Notes: generated by a model not told the origin, from the sequence alone. A stretch of DNA of 64,000 nucleotides from Piliocolobus tephrosceles (GCF_002776525.5 NC_045444.1:26560658-26624657), one strand, 5' to 3'; shown: positions 1 through 12,762, counted from the stretch's first letter. Made by a program: numbers and translations.

Positions 1-1110
1 AGACATAGGCATGGGCAAGGACTTCATGTCTAAAACACCAAAAGCAACGGCAACAAAAGCAAAAACTGACAAATGGGATCTAATTAAACTAAAGAGCTTC
101 TGCACAGCAAAATAAACTACCATCTGAATGAACAGGCAACCTACAGAATGGGAGAAGATTTTTGCAATCTACTCATCAGACAAAGGGCTAATATCCAGAA
201 CCTACAAAGAACTCAAACAAATTTACAAGAAAAAAACAAACAACCCCATCAAAAAGTGGGCAAAGGATATGAACAGACATTTCTCAAAAGAAGACATTCA
301 TACAGCCAACAGACACATGAAAAAATGCTCATCATCACTTGCCATCAGAGAAATGCAAATCAAAACCACAATGAGATATCATCTCACACCAGTTAGAATG
401 GCAATCATTAAAAAGTCAGGAAACAACAGGTGCTGGAGAGGATGTGGAGAAATAGGAACACTTTTACCCTGTTGGTGGGAATGTAAACTAGTTCAACCAT
501 TATGGAAAACAGTATGGCGATTCCTCAAGGATCTAGAACTAGATGTACCATATGACCCAGCCATCCCACTACTGGGTATATACCCAAAGGATTATTAATT
601 ATGCTACTACAAAGACACATGCACACGTATGTTTATTGCGGCACTATTCACAATAGCAAAGACTTGGAATCAACCCAAATGTCCATCAGTGACAGACTGG
701 ATTAAGAAAATGTGGCACATATACACCATGGAATACTATGCAGCCATAAAAAAGAATGAGTTTGCGTCCTTTGTAGGGACATGGATGCAGCTGGAAACCA
801 TCATTCTTAGCAAACTATCACAAGAACAGAAAACCAAACACCGCATGCTCTCACTCATAGGTGGGGACTGAGCAATGAGACCACTTGGACTCGAGAAGGG
901 GAACATCACACACTGGGGCCTATCACGGGGAGGGGGGAGGGGGGAGGGATTTCATTGGGAGTTATACCTGATATAAATGACGAATTGATGGGTGCTGACA
1001 AGTTGATGGGTGCAGCACACCAACATGGCACAAGTATAGATATGTAACAAACCTGCACGTTATGCACATGTACCCTAGAACTTAAAGCATAATAATAAAA
1101 AAAATAAACA
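1..1110 (+). mobile_element. LINE-1 (L1PA-type) 3' end, cut by the window edge
   Basis: This is the C-terminal part of L1 ORF2 followed by the L1 3'UTR. ORF2-like protein is readable at 128-598 and 629-871 and includes the cysteine-rich C-terminal end of the reverse-transcriptase protein. The stop at 596-598 falls where L1 ORF2 normally continues, and the frame changes before 629, so the copy is dead. The 3'UTR shows the G-rich polypurine stretch near 930-947, the terminal 'gcacatgtaccctagaactt' block, and an A-rich tail near 1088-1110. The 5' part lies outside the window, so target-site duplications cannot be checked. Low divergence suggests a fairly young primate L1PA. It lies antisense to LRP1B. 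Confidence 0.95.
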
Positions 1111-3104
1111 CATATAATGTAAACGTGTGCTTGAACAATTATATATTATAGGTGACTTTTTTTTTAATGATAGTTACATCATGTCTCATTGTTAACCTTA
1201 TAGTCTGACTTAGCCTATGGAGAAAAATTCCTGTAGAGAAAAAACATTGAGAACCAGAATAAGGCTGAAGGGAAATAGTAAAGAGAGTAAAGTTATTATT
1301 TGAAGAGAGACACGTACAGAAGAAAAGTTATTAATGTTTGATTTCTGTTTCATTCTTAAAGTACTATAACTGAGTAAATCACTCAGTCTGCCTGGTTTCA
1401 GACTTCTCGTTTATAATCTTATCTCTTGGTTCCTGTAAGTCCTAGAGATCAAGAAGTTAGAAGACATATCATCTAGAAATGCATAATATCCTGAAAGCAT
1501 TTAATGTAGCAAAAAGTAAGGTTCACCACTTGAATAACTCCTGGGGTTATCACAGCATTACAGTACATCACAATAATTGATTATTGTGCTTTAAAAACCT
1601 CTTAAAATACATTTAACATTTTTCCTGTTCTTTCATATTAGTGTTAATTTAAAAGTTGAAAATAGCATCTGAATATGTCAGTTTATTTTTGGATACCTGC
1701 TCTGTTAAAATGCCATTATGAATTCTTATATTTGACAAAGATTTAAATATTACACACAATTTTTTAATTTCTTGACTTTGCATAAAAATTCTTTGACTTT
1801 GGATACAAATTGCAGGACACTTGCAAGAATTACCTGATTAACTCAGAAAAAGAAAAATTATGAACAAAAATGGCTTACATTTCATCATATTACAATTATA
1901 GAAAGGAAAAGAAAACTGTATTTTATCTTGGTAGTTACTTAAACCTCATAGAATATTTAATATGGATTAATGGACTGTTAAAAATCTTCTATTATTGCAG
2001 GTAGTATGCTCAATTTATCTATTATATGTTTCACTTAAAATTTATTGTCAGGTTATATGTAAGCTATTATGTAAATGGCTACAATTGTCTTTCTCTCAAG
2101 GGTAATCATGATTGGTATGGTACTTATATTTATCCAGTATACAAAGTTTAGAGGAATGTCTCCCAGGAAGGTAGATTTCAAATCTAATTTAGGCTTCTTT
2201 CTTGTCTCTGACCTATGAATTTTCCTTATTCCTCCTCCTTGACCCCCAAAATAATATTTTTTAAGTAATTTGTTAATAAAGTCTCAAAACCTATATCATA
2301 GGTTTCAGATCATGTAACACATGTCCTATACAGATAAATTTATCCTTCAAAATTATGTATGTGGACATTGCATAGAAGATTCAAGTTAAAATTAATGACA
2401 AGAATATTGTACGAGTCCAGGGTTAGGAAAGTGTTATCTTCGCCTGAAAAAGACAATAATAATCACATTATCTATTATTTATTGAATATATGATACTAGG
2501 GTAGCTGCAGATATATTACCAATACTCTTGAGGATATCCCTGCGATTATTAACCCTAATGCCAATTTGCAGAAGAAAACAGTATATTCTGCCTAAGGACA
2601 CATTACATAAATAGCAAGTGGTAGTAAAATTTTAATACAACACTCTGATCAATGCCAAAATACATTATTATTTTTCACTATACCATGCTGATTATACTAA
2701 CACTTTTAAAATAGTATTTATAGTTTAGAAAGATTTGTGAAGGAATTAAAAATTTAATTCATTCTGTAGTTTATGCCTAACATTTAAACTCCAATTCTAA
2801 TTTTTACCTACCCTATGGTATATAATTAAATATTGTTATGAAGAGTGGTGCTTTTAAAAATTACACATTCACTAGATTCACTGAGAAAATAAATTACATT
2901 TCTAGATATTGACACTAGTTGTGGCTCCCAAGAATTGGTACTTATATAGGACAGACTTCAAATGATCCGATAGAGTAAATGCATGTTGGAGAAAACCACA
3001 TGAGAGTAGTGTACTACAACTTGTCTTCATTTTGCCACTCTTTCCTTACTATTACATAACAATCTCATTTTATATACCAACTATAATGTCACACACAAAA
3101 AAAC
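1111..3104. other. Intronic sequence, no recognisable feature
   Basis: AT-rich intron of LRP1B. I see no exon, RNA gene or clear transposon. A short stretch near 2500-2640 resembles a degraded MIR/L2 tail but is too weak to call. Confidence 0.6.
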
Positions 3105-3250
3105 AAAGGCTTTGCAGGCAGGTAAATGTAGGTTCAAACCCTGACTGTATCGCCAATTAATGTGTGATATTGGGTAGTTACCCAACATCTCTGAACAGAG
3201 GTCTGTGATTTGCAAAATGGAAGAAAATATCGCTCAAATATTTTATTGGT
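3105..3250 (+). mobile_element. MIR SINE fragment
   Basis: The order of short blocks follows the MIR core and tail: 'gtaggttcaaaccctgac', a 'gtgtgatattgggtagtta' block, 'ctctgaac', then 'tttgcaaaatggaagaa'. This is an ancient tRNA-derived SINE, strongly diverged. Confidence 0.7.
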
Positions 3251-3327
3251 TCAAGGCATTTAACTGAGAACTTTATATCAGATCTCATTCTAGGACATTG
3301 AAATGTATCACCTAAGTGAATGACTGA

Positions 3328-3520
3328 ATGACAGAGTGCTAGGCACTAGGAATACAATATTGAATATTCTCATTTTTTAGACAGCTTACAATCTGCTAGG
3401 GAAGACATTTAGAATACAATTAAGTGATTTTAATAAATATCTGATGGATGTTATTTTATAGGCAGTGTAATGTGTTATTACAGTACACAGCAGAAGCAGC
3501 CAAACTAATCTTGGCTGTTT
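3328..3520 (+). mobile_element. Probable L2-type LINE fragment
   Basis: The run 'gtgctaggcactaggaatac', then 'cagcttacaatctgctaggg' and an AATAC-rich tail, resembles the 3' region of L2 elements. Diverged; the assignment is by eye only. Confidence 0.4.
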
Positions 3521-4019
3521 ATGTATTGCTTCCCAGAGGAAGGGATATAAAAGCTGATATGAATAATACGTTTGAGTTAAGGCACATGAACAAGAGGAGG
3601 AGGACTGGTTTTACAAGTTCCAAAGAAAGAGACAGATTCATGAAGGCCCGGAAGTGAGAGTACATAAAATGTTTGAGAAAATGAAAGAATTTTAGAATAG
3701 TTGCAATAGGGTATAAGATAGAAGTAGTGAAATAGGCTTGCAAGACAGATTTGGAAATGATCACTATTTAAATGACCAAGTATTAGAAAGTCAAAAAGAA
3801 CACTTAGGAAGTGTATATACAGTGACACTAAAAGAAGTGCGAGTAAAAAATATTGAATAGTTCTGACAATATGGCAGACAATCAGGAATGTTAAGTAAAA
3901 TAACCACCAAATATTTCAATATATAGGCGAATGTATACAAATAACATAAATTTTCAGAGTCCAGAAATAAAAGGGGTCCTAAAAACTAGAATTGTGAGTG
4001 AATGATATATAACGCCATT

Positions 4020-5250
4020 GCCTGTGTATGCATGTGTAATTTTGCCTCCAAAGGCAGGAAAAGAAAGCTGGTTCCGTTATCTATCTAGATGCCTGAGTTT
4101 TAATGTCAGCCTGGGACAGGAGATAATTCTCCAGTTCTACAAAAGATGCCAACATAAGCTAGGACCTTCAAAGTCTAAACTCTAAGTATAAGGGTGAGTT
4201 AGATAATATTTCTTCCTGGTAGAAAGAGATATCTCAGTCTAGACTGTGAGTGGGGAAAATGTCCCCTTGAAAATATATAATCACAAGGCTATAATCAATC
4301 ACAAGTTCCACTTTCCGTAATTCAGAAATTCCAAGTTGAAAAGTTTAGCTAAAAATTAATCCAGGCCATGTAATAATATTTCAGAAGAGTGACAGGGTAT
4401 TCAGGGAGGACATCACCCAGTAAAGTCTTCATAAAATTTCCACACAGGACAAAAAAAAAAAAAAAAAAAAAAAATCAAACTTACCAATACTACTACTACT
4501 ACTACTAATTATAAAACAATTAAAATCTGGTGAGTAAAATTCAGCAGACCTAACAAACAACAGGAGTATGTCCAGAATATCTTTACATATATATATACAC
4601 ACACACCTGTAGAGGCTATAGATTGAAATCTGATAGGCACTATAAAATAGTAAGTCAAAATGTATATAAAAGTTAAGGACAAAAATAAAAACCATGTAAA
4701 AAGACACACAGAAAAAATAAGCAGATTTGAAAAGCAACCAAATAAGACACTCACAAATGAAAACCGTAGTCTTAGAATTACAAACCATATGAACCTGTTA
4801 ATTTACAAATTAGTACACTTGAAGAGAGAATTACTAAACTGGAAGATCTGAAGAAATCACCATAGCTGCAGCTCAGAGTTTAAGAATAATATAAAAGAGA
4901 AATAGTGAAGGATAGAATCTAACAAACTAATAGTTGTTAAAGCAGGGAGGAGAGAAAATGAGGATAACAAGCAATATATAAGAAGAAAATTTCTTAAAAT
5001 GTCCCAGAATTTAAGGAGACATGACTTTAGATTCAGGAAGCAAAATCTATTTTGAAATAAGTAAAAATAAATTCACGTATAGAAATACTATAGTGAAACA
5101 TTAGAATCGCAAGAACACACGTATAAAACCTGAATTAACCTACAACAATTTTAAATGTTAAACCTGGAGTGAAAAATTACCCAGCATCCCCACTACAAAA
5201 ATAAAAAGAAGTGAGGACATTTTAGAAAATAATATATCCACACTCTCAAA
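4020..5250 (+). mobile_element. Degenerate L1M-type LINE fragment (5'UTR/ORF1 to early ORF2)
   Basis: Blocks such as 'gattcaggaagcaaaatc', 'atagtgaaacattagaa' and 'aattacccagcatcccc' follow the order of the ORF1/early ORF2 region of old mammalian L1M elements. No reading frame survives. A poly-A tract and an ACT microsatellite interrupt it. Subfamily cannot be given. Confidence 0.4.
4450..4506 (+). repeat. Poly-A tract plus (TAC)n microsatellite
   Basis: A run of about 24 A residues (4450-4474) is followed within 15 bases by about six TAC units (4488-4506). Confidence 0.9.
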
Positions 5251-8200
5251 GAAAACAGTAAATATATTTATGCGAGTTTAGATAGAGACAGAGGAACTAG
5301 AAAAATGTAAGAAGAAAATCAAGAAGTATCAGTCACTGAAGGCAAGAGAAGTGTTTGAAGGAGGACAGCAGTGTTCACTGCTGTTCAGATAAGTTAGATA
5401 CATACTGAAGTGTGCCACTAAGTTTATTTTTTTTTATTTTTTTTTAAGTCTGTTGATCTTGTCAAAGAGTTTCTGTGGAGTAGTTTAAGGGGAAAATAAA
5501 TGTCCAGTCTTAGTAGACTGAGTGGAAGATGGATACATAAAGTTTTATGTAACTTTTCCAAGAAATCTGAATGTAAAGAATATAAGAATTAATGTGATCC
5601 TTAATGAGAGATACAGGATTGAAAGAGAGTTATATTGGTGGTAATCTTTTTTTAAGAGGGAAAATGTTGAACATACATAAATAAATACTGATAGGAAGAA
5701 ACTAGTTGACTGAGAAACTGAATAGGAGATTCAAGTTGCATTTTCTGTTTTTTTAATACATTTTAGCACAACAGAAAAAATCTTCCAATTCAAAGAATAA
5801 ACTCATAACTAACAATGGTAATTCTCCCTGGTAATTAAAATAATTATTACTAAAATGAATCTAGGTTTAATTTAATCCTAAAGTTAATAATTAAACAATG
5901 AATTTAGATTTGTTATCCGAAGAAATTAAGAAAATAATAAAATTAATAACTTAGAAATGTTGAATAAAATGTGACAGATAAAACCACCGATGATTAATTT
6001 ATCTATAACTTATATTAAACCTCAAAATATATGCCAAGTATCTCAAGTAAATTAATTTTGTTATGTATTTTAAGACTTTATTTCAGGACATTTCAATCTT
6101 TTTTTTTTTTTTTTTTTTTTTTAGTGTGCCTATAACAATATAACTTCCAAGAGAAAAGGAGTAAGACACATTATATTTCATAGTGACAACCTTTTAAAAC
6201 TACAGACATTTTAAAAATGCAACATTATGTTATGTGGAATTTCATTGCTTTTCCCTCATTCTAATTCATACACTGCAGTTATTAACTACAGCAGTATACA
6301 AGCACAAGGAATAGACACTTCAGGGCCCTGAAGTAGTAATGAGGTTGACTGGGGTACTTTTCTTTCAGTTTCATTTTTGCTACTTTTAAAATTAGCATAT
6401 TATTAAAATGAGTATTTTTTTTTTTCAATTGACTTTTCACTGAGAACAATACGCCTTGAGATTCCTTGTTCCCAGCTCTGTGGTTGATGTCCATTTATAA
6501 TTCTGATATCTTGACTATGCTTAGGCTACCCAGGCAATTGCCTTTTTTTTTTATACAAGGAAAGCAAAGCACTCAGGGAAAGAGAAGCAAATGACATTTC
6601 AAATGGATCAGACTTAACTTTGATAATACCCAAAATAGACAGCTTTGGTTGTTATAGCAATACTGGATCAAGGTAGGACTATAAATGATTTCTAAGAATT
6701 CACTCTTACTTATTCTAGTTATAGATCTTTCTCCGAACATGTAAACAAAACCAGAAAATTTCCCAAGAAATCAAATTGTCAGTGAGCTTCACACTGCCAG
6801 ATAATGACTGCAAATGAGAAATCAGTGTCATTAAGTGTGCAGCGTTAGATGTCACTAAAACTAGCACATTTTAAAAATGTTTCCTGATACAGAAAACATA
6901 AAAATCACTAAATAGGAAGAACATTAAAAAGAGAAGCATGCACTCAATGAAAAAGGACCCATGAGAATTATCGGGGTTAAATGCAGGGGTAAGGCAGCAT
7001 TACTAAACCTAGTCATGTCTGATGGTTCACACATGTCTACCAGTGTACATTTATAGTTAAAAGTACTTTGTCCTTATTTGTGAGCACTCACCTCTAAAAG
7101 TAAGATGTCCAAATATTTTATTGAACTCCAATGTATGATTTACATATGAAATTATACGCATCTGTTACTATCGCCAATATTCAAAGATCTATTTAAAACA
7201 TTTAGCGAGATTCAGAATTGAAAATCATTGTAAATTCTTTAATGCAAAATTACATGACACGTAAACTAATATTTTACATGATCTTACAGAATAAGATAAG
7301 CCTGTTGTTAGCCTATTAATGGAACTAAAAACAAAGGAGAGAGTAGTACTACTGACTAACCAAGAAGAGAGTCATACAATTAACTACCCAAACACTGTAA
7401 TTGGTAGTTTTGTGTTCTCTATTTAATCTTCATGTCAACACCATGAGATAGATGTTATGTTTGCCATTTTACATATAAACAAGAAAATACATTTCAGGAA
7501 AATTGTCTTTATGTTTTTACATTATCCTTAAGCAGACAAAATATCAATAAGGATATATAGGATAATAACAAAATTAATAGGCTTGATCAATATCACCTAT
7601 CAATCCATCAATCTATCCTTCCATTGGTCAAAATAAATTTACTTCTATCAAATTTAAAAATATATACATTTTTCTTGTGTTCACAAAGGAATTCCATAAA
7701 AACAATCATTTCCTAGGCCACAAAACAGTTGCAACAGCTTCCAAGGAAAGAATATTACACAGACTTTTTCTCCTACCACAATTAAATAAAATCAAAATCA
7801 CCCTTTATTTGAACATTAGGAAAACACAAACGATTGACATATATTCTTCCACACACAAATATTTAAAAATAGTTACAAAACACAAGGAATATTTTCATAA
7901 ATAATTTTTGTTAGTTATATATCACTTCCTAACGTCTTTATTAAAAATTATAAATTTTACTATTTTTTGGTACCCCACACAATGTTTTTCCCATTTTCTC
8001 AATATAGTGTCACAGCTTTTATTTATACCACGAGGTAAGCATGCTTACATTGTTATCACAATATAATATTATTTTCTATAAAGCTGTGTAGTACATTTCC
8101 TTACTTGTACTTTTAATTTAAAACTTGTAAAACTTTAAAACTTATAACTTAAAGTATGTTCTAGTCAAGAGGAAGTCAAGAGAGGAGTATAATTTTAAGA

Positions 8201-8861
8201 AATCAAGAAATAGCACTTAAACATATTACTTTATATAAAAATAGAGGTAATAACCAGGTAACTTGGCTAAGAGTTAAAAATACTTGCCACTGGTAATAGT
8301 ACAAAAGATGTAGAATGACTACTAACTACTGTCGCATTATGTACTTTTTTTTTATTGTAAGCACCTATGTATTATCTGACTTTCTTTAGCTAAATATATC
8401 TACATCATTGTTTTAAAAGATAGCAATAGAAACTGAATAGAGAATAGGTATGCACCGAACCTAGAATTTCAGAACCTATAAAGATTCAGTACTACTATAT
8501 AAGAATTCATATATACAAAAGCAGAGGAAATGTATAAATTATTCATTTAAAAGAATGTAGCAATCTTCAGAAAATTCACATATAAGCACATCATGTAGAA
8601 GTCTCCTTATTGAGGTTTTGCACACCACAACCACTAACGCCCTGCAACATCCTAGAACAGAAACTATGCCTTTCTGTCTTCTCCTGAGACCCAACATCTG
8701 GAACACGGTGGCTAAAAACACCCAAGCAGGTCTAATGTGGACTCTTCTTATAAGAAAACAATATTGTAAAAAATATTTAGAGAATACATCAGTAAAACAC
8801 GATAGTGTTTCAAAACTTTAGAAGTTGTTAGTGTTTTATAGAGTTTTAAAACTTTAAACCC
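5251..8861. other. Intronic sequence without a supported gene
   Basis: AT-rich LRP1B intron. Homopolymer T runs lie at about 6101-6122, 6415-6425 and 6543-6553. A perfect 9-bp inverted repeat with a 2-base loop is at 5365-5384. No exon with matching splice sites or LRP motif is visible, and no mobile element was confidently recognised. Confidence 0.6.
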
Positions 8862-8922
8862 TATAGTATTTAAGCTACAGTGTTTTGTAGTGTTATAGTA
8901 TTTAAGCTACAGTGTTTTGTAG
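8862..8922 (+). repeat. Two-copy tandem duplication, 29-bp unit
   Basis: The 29-base block at 8862-8890, beginning 'tatagtatttaagctacagt', recurs identically at 8894-8922 with a 3-base spacer. Perfect identity implies a recent local duplication. Confidence 0.9.
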
Positions 8923-9990
8923 CTTCTTCTCTGAAGAGGAGGTTGGCTCCAGACAACTCACAGAAGTCACTGTGCAATGAGCAGCAACCAGTGATTCAAA
9001 TATGGCTCTACTGTGTGGGAAATCAAACTACACAAGGGTGTGCTTCTAGGATGTGCAGCAGTGGAAAGGTTTTTTTTTTGTTCTGTTATTTGTTTTATTT
9101 TGTTTTGTTTCTTGGTAGTCAGATGTGGTCATATTGCCAAAGATTGAAAGGAACAACAGAGAGGAAATTCTGCTATGGTTACACAGCAACTTTTAGCTCA
9201 TGTCTGAGACTGTGCATCCACGCAGAGGAGACATTGTTGTAGGAAAATTGGACCCTTTAAAAAAATGCTGTAGGGAAATATAGAGGTAAGTTTAAACCTT
9301 ACATCTGCTGTAATGACGTATTTTGACATCAATGACAACACGTTACAGTGACCGAAATTATTTACTGACATATTGGTTACATCTTAGGCAAAGATGCATA
9401 TAGCTCTTGTTTTTAAAACCCCAACTTGGCATAATAGAAATGTTTCCTGGATCAATACAGGACTTCAATCGAACACCTTTCAACCTAATAAATTTAATAT
9501 TAACCAATTAAGGATTTCAGAAATGTTGCTGTTTTCTGAAACAATTTCAGTTCAGCTAACTCAAACTCCAATTGAAAAAATATATATATTCCCATCTGAG
9601 AAAGGAAGATTATTTGGAAGGAAGAAGAAAGAAAAAGGACATAAATCTATATTAAATTTTTATTCAGTGACTACTATGTGCCATCCACGATCTAGATTTT
9701 TACATAATTATCTCCTTTGACCCTGATTTTTATGTGTCTGTGTGTGCATGTGCATGTGTATTTTTATATATTTGTGTGCATTTTTTTAACCAATGGAGCT
9801 AGTAATGCTACTGAAGTCTCTAAAGAATTCATGTTTACTCTTGATAAAAATTGAAACAGTATCTGTCAGCATCATAAAGATAGTTAAAATTATCATTGCC
9901 CAGTAACTGATGAGGCAGCTCCAGTTAGCTCCTTCCTACCAGAAGTAATCTGTCAAATTACTTGAAAAAGACACACTAGAAAAGCAAAAG
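8923..9990. other. Intronic sequence, no recognised repeat
   Basis: Contains open frames of 100-120 codons on the plus strand (8880-9242, 9394-9720) with no recognisable protein motif. They are treated as chance frames. A TG-rich stretch lies at about 9733-9780. Confidence 0.5.
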
Positions 9991-10275
9991 CAGTCTGGGC
10001 TTGGTGGCTCACACCTGTAATCCCGGCACTTTGGGAGGCTGAAGTGAGCGGGTCCCCTAAGGTCAGGAGTTCAAGACCAGCCTGGCCAATAAAGTGAAAG
10101 TCGTCTCTATTAAAAATACAAAAATTAGCCTGTTGTGGTGGCACACGCCTGTAATTCCAGTTACTTGGGAGGCTGAGGAAGGAGAATCGCTTGAACCCAG
10201 GTGGTGGAAGTCACCGTGAGCTGGGATTGCACCATTGCACTCCAGCCTGGGCAACCGAGCAAGACTTCACTTTGG
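9991..10275 (+). mobile_element. Alu SINE (AluS-like), antisense to LRP1B
   Basis: Full-length dimer with the left-arm Pol III box region, 'aaaaatacaaaaattagcc' linker and right arm ending in 'gactccagcctgggc'-type sequence. A short repeat 'aaaagcaa' lies on both sides (about 9980-9987 and 10288-10295) and may be a target-site duplication. Confidence 0.95.
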
Positions 10276-10381
10276 GAGGGAAGGAAAAGAAAAGCAACTG
10301 AGGTTTGGAGAGATATAATAGAGAGATATTGAAAGAAATTCAATGGAGTGGCAGAGACACACTAACCATCAGGATAGGGTT

Positions 10382-10482
10382 GCACATGAGAATCATGTAG
10401 ACAGGTTTAAAAAGTTACCCATGCCTGAGCCTCCATTATAATTCGATTGGCAATACAGGGCATATTAAAGTTCCTCTGGGGG
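10382..10482 (+). mobile_element. MER5A-like hAT-Charlie MITE remnant
   Basis: 'cacatgagaatcatgtagac', 'ggtttaaaaagttacccatg' and 'cctgagcctcc' in order match the non-autonomous hAT element MER5A. The far end merges with the adjoining LTR. Confidence 0.55.
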
Positions 10483-10483
10483 T

Positions 10484-11690
10484 AGTGGGCTGAATTGTTA
10501 GGTATCAAAAAGGTACATCAAATTCTAACCCCCAGGACCTGTGGATGTGACTTTATTTAGAAATAGGGTCTTTGCAAATACCTAAGTATTTCTTGTGGCT
10601 CTGCTTTGGCATTGTAACTATGCACAGATCTACAGAAGATTTTGCTTTCTGTTATTTTAACTTTCAAGGTTAAAATTCCTTCTTCTTCTTTTTTTTTTTT
10701 TTTTTTTTCTACTTAAAAAATGATACCTCTACATGGAGAATGAACAAAGTAGTACAGAAAATCCCAAAGAAGAAAGTCAAAGTCAGTGAAAATTCAGCAT
10801 TATAGATATTTTGGTGAGCATGATTCAGAGTATCTATACATGTAAATAATAGTTATATAAAATTTTATGCACACTATTTTCCAAATTGATTTTCTTTTAA
10901 TTTTTTACCTTTTTTTTTGGTGTGTTTTTGTTTTTGAGAGAGGGCCTTGCTCTGTTGCCCAATCTGGAGTGTAATGGCACACTCCTGGCTCACTGCAGCC
11001 TGGACTTTGAGGGTTGATGTGATCCTCCCCCTCACCCTTCCTAGTAGCTGGGACTACAGGCATGTACCACCACACACAGCTACAAATTTGTAATTTTTAA
11101 AAATTATTTTAGAGACAGGATTTCACCTTGTTGCCCAGGCTGGCCTCAAACTCCTGGGCTCAAGGGATCCACCAGCCTTGGCCTCCCAATGCCTCAGCAA
11201 CATTACAGGCATGAGCCACTGTGCTCAACCTCTAAATTGATTGTTTGCTTATTGAAACAATTAATGATATGTTTTTTGCCAATAATCTTAACCTACATCC
11301 TTCAAAAGAAAAAATAAATATAGTCTTTGCAGATATAAAGCTGAGGATCTCAATATGAGATCATTCTGGATTAAAAGTGGGCTTTAAATAACTGGTGTCT
11401 TCGTAAAAGAAAGGAGAGGATGCTATGACAGAGACATGGGGAAGAAGGTCACAGAGACGGAGGCAGAGGTTGAAGTTATGTTGCCCCAATCCGAGAAACG
11501 CCCATAGCCACCAGAAGCCAAAAGAGGCAAGCAAGGACTTTTTCCTAGAGCCTTTGGAGGAAGCCCTGTTGACAACTTGATTTTGGACTTTCGATCTCCA
11601 GAAGTGTGCAAGAATAAATTTCTGTTGTTGTTTTAAGCCATCACATTTGTAATAATTTGTTGTGGTAGTCCTAAAAAATTCTAATTGGTG
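10484..11690 (+). mobile_element. MLT1-like MaLR LTR, split by a later insertion
   Basis: Two separated parts of one LTR are seen. The 5' part (10484-10580) has 'gggctgaattgtt', 'ctaacccccaggacctgtgg', 'gtgactttatttagaaatag' and 'ggtctttgcaaata'. The 3' part (11322-11690) resumes with 'gtctttgcagata' and runs through 'gatctcaatatgagatcatt', 'ctggattaaa', 'agaataaatttctgttgttg' and a degraded terminal block. The motif 'tctttgcaaata' / 'tctttgcagata' appears on both sides of the interruption, as expected for a target-site duplication. An internal poly-T run (10688-10709) and an Alu lie in the inserted segment. LTR subfamily is uncertain. Confidence 0.6.
10905..11233 (-). mobile_element. Alu SINE (old, AluJ-like)
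   Basis: Reverse-orientation Alu, strongly diverged, starting at the T-rich tail 'ttttttttggtgtgtttttg' and ending 'gagccactgtgctcaacc'. Similar 'aaattgatt' words flank it (about 10882-10890 and 11235-11243), a plausible decayed target-site duplication. It sits inside the segment that interrupts the MLT1-like LTR. Confidence 0.9.
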
Positions 11691-11744
11691 GAAAATGCTA
11701 AAACCACAGTTTACATTCTCTGATCTTCTTTTAAGATAAGAATC

Positions 11745-11880
11745 ACATGAGATATTTTTTCCCAAAATACAGATTCCTGGACTCCATCCAAGACCTACTG
11801 AATGGAAATCTTTGAGGGAGGTAGGTAGGAGCCTCGGAATCTTTATCAGCAACAAGCACTGCAAGGGACTCATATCCTCA
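11745..11880 (+). mobile_element. MER5A-like hAT-Charlie MITE remnant
   Basis: The series 'aagaatcacatgagatattt', 'aatacagattcctggactcc', 'agacctactgaatgg' and 'aacaagcactgcaaggg' follows the MER5A consensus order. Diverged, ends degraded. Confidence 0.6.
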
Positions 11881-12511
11881 AGCAAGAAACTGGGGAAATG
11901 CTGACTTAGAACAAGAAACTAAAAGCGCAGTATGGCTTTGAAAATATCCCTCCAGGCTTTTCTTAAGCTCCCACTTTTCTGCAGACTGGACTTTATTAGT
12001 CAGGTATTTACAAAACAGGGAACTGCAAAGAAAGAAAGATGCAAAATAATGCCACATGTGTGTAAGAATAACAAGAAGACAACTTAGCAGAAGCTTGCAT
12101 ACCACTTCTAAATTAAAAATTAAGTAAGCTAAAATTTAAAAGTATGGAAGAAGGAAATAAACAGAACAAGGAAGTCTGGGATGCAAAGAATAAATCTACA
12201 GGACATAGACAGGAAAAAGAGCTTCTCAGTTTCTTCAGTATCCATCTTTTAAATAAAAATAATTATTGCCAGCATGGAAAATAGAGAGCAAATGGGTTTG
12301 AGAGAAAATTAAAACTCCAAATTGAATACAGAAAAATAGAGTGCTGAATTGCTAAAAAATGAGTGTATCTTTCTATGGAGACAAATTATCAAAGAAGTAA
12401 TGAAACATCAAGCATCTTTGATGTTCTCAGAATATAGACAGTAATTGTGGAATTAATGGGAGATAGGAAACACAAAGAAAAATTGGAAAAAATGCAAATA
12501 ATACTTTACCA

Positions 12512-12762
12512 ACTCCAAAACTGAGAGAAAATTTGAAAATTATGGGGAGTGAAGTTTGTGCACATTTCCGACAATTCTAAGATAAACTTGTTAACAGTTT
12601 GTCAGTATATATAAAGATAATATTTGATCATGACTCCAAAACTGAGAGAAAATTTGGAAACTATAGAGAGGTGAAGTTTATGTAAGTTTCTGACAATAAT
12701 TCTAAGATAAACTTGTTAAAACAATAGTTTATCAGTATTTATAATGTTACTATTTAGTCATG
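12512..12762 (+). repeat. Diverged tandem duplication, about 121-130 bp unit, two copies
   Basis: Unit 1 (12512-12632) and unit 2 (12633-12762) share in order 'actccaaaactgagagaaaa', 'gtgaagttt', 'tctaagataaacttgttaa' and a terminal 'gtcatg/atcatg'. Unit 2 carries small insertions. The head-to-tail arrangement and shared order show a local duplication older than the one at 8.9 kb. Confidence 0.85.

Noticed and set aside
128..871. L1 ORF2-like frames as a functional gene
   Set aside because: Stop at 596-598 and a frame change separate the two parts. It is the end of a defective retrotransposon.
9953..10343. Several 60-codon frames in Alu sequence here and in the other Alus
   Set aside because: These are the usual translated Alu frames (for example 'GVSHHAQ'-type words), not genes.
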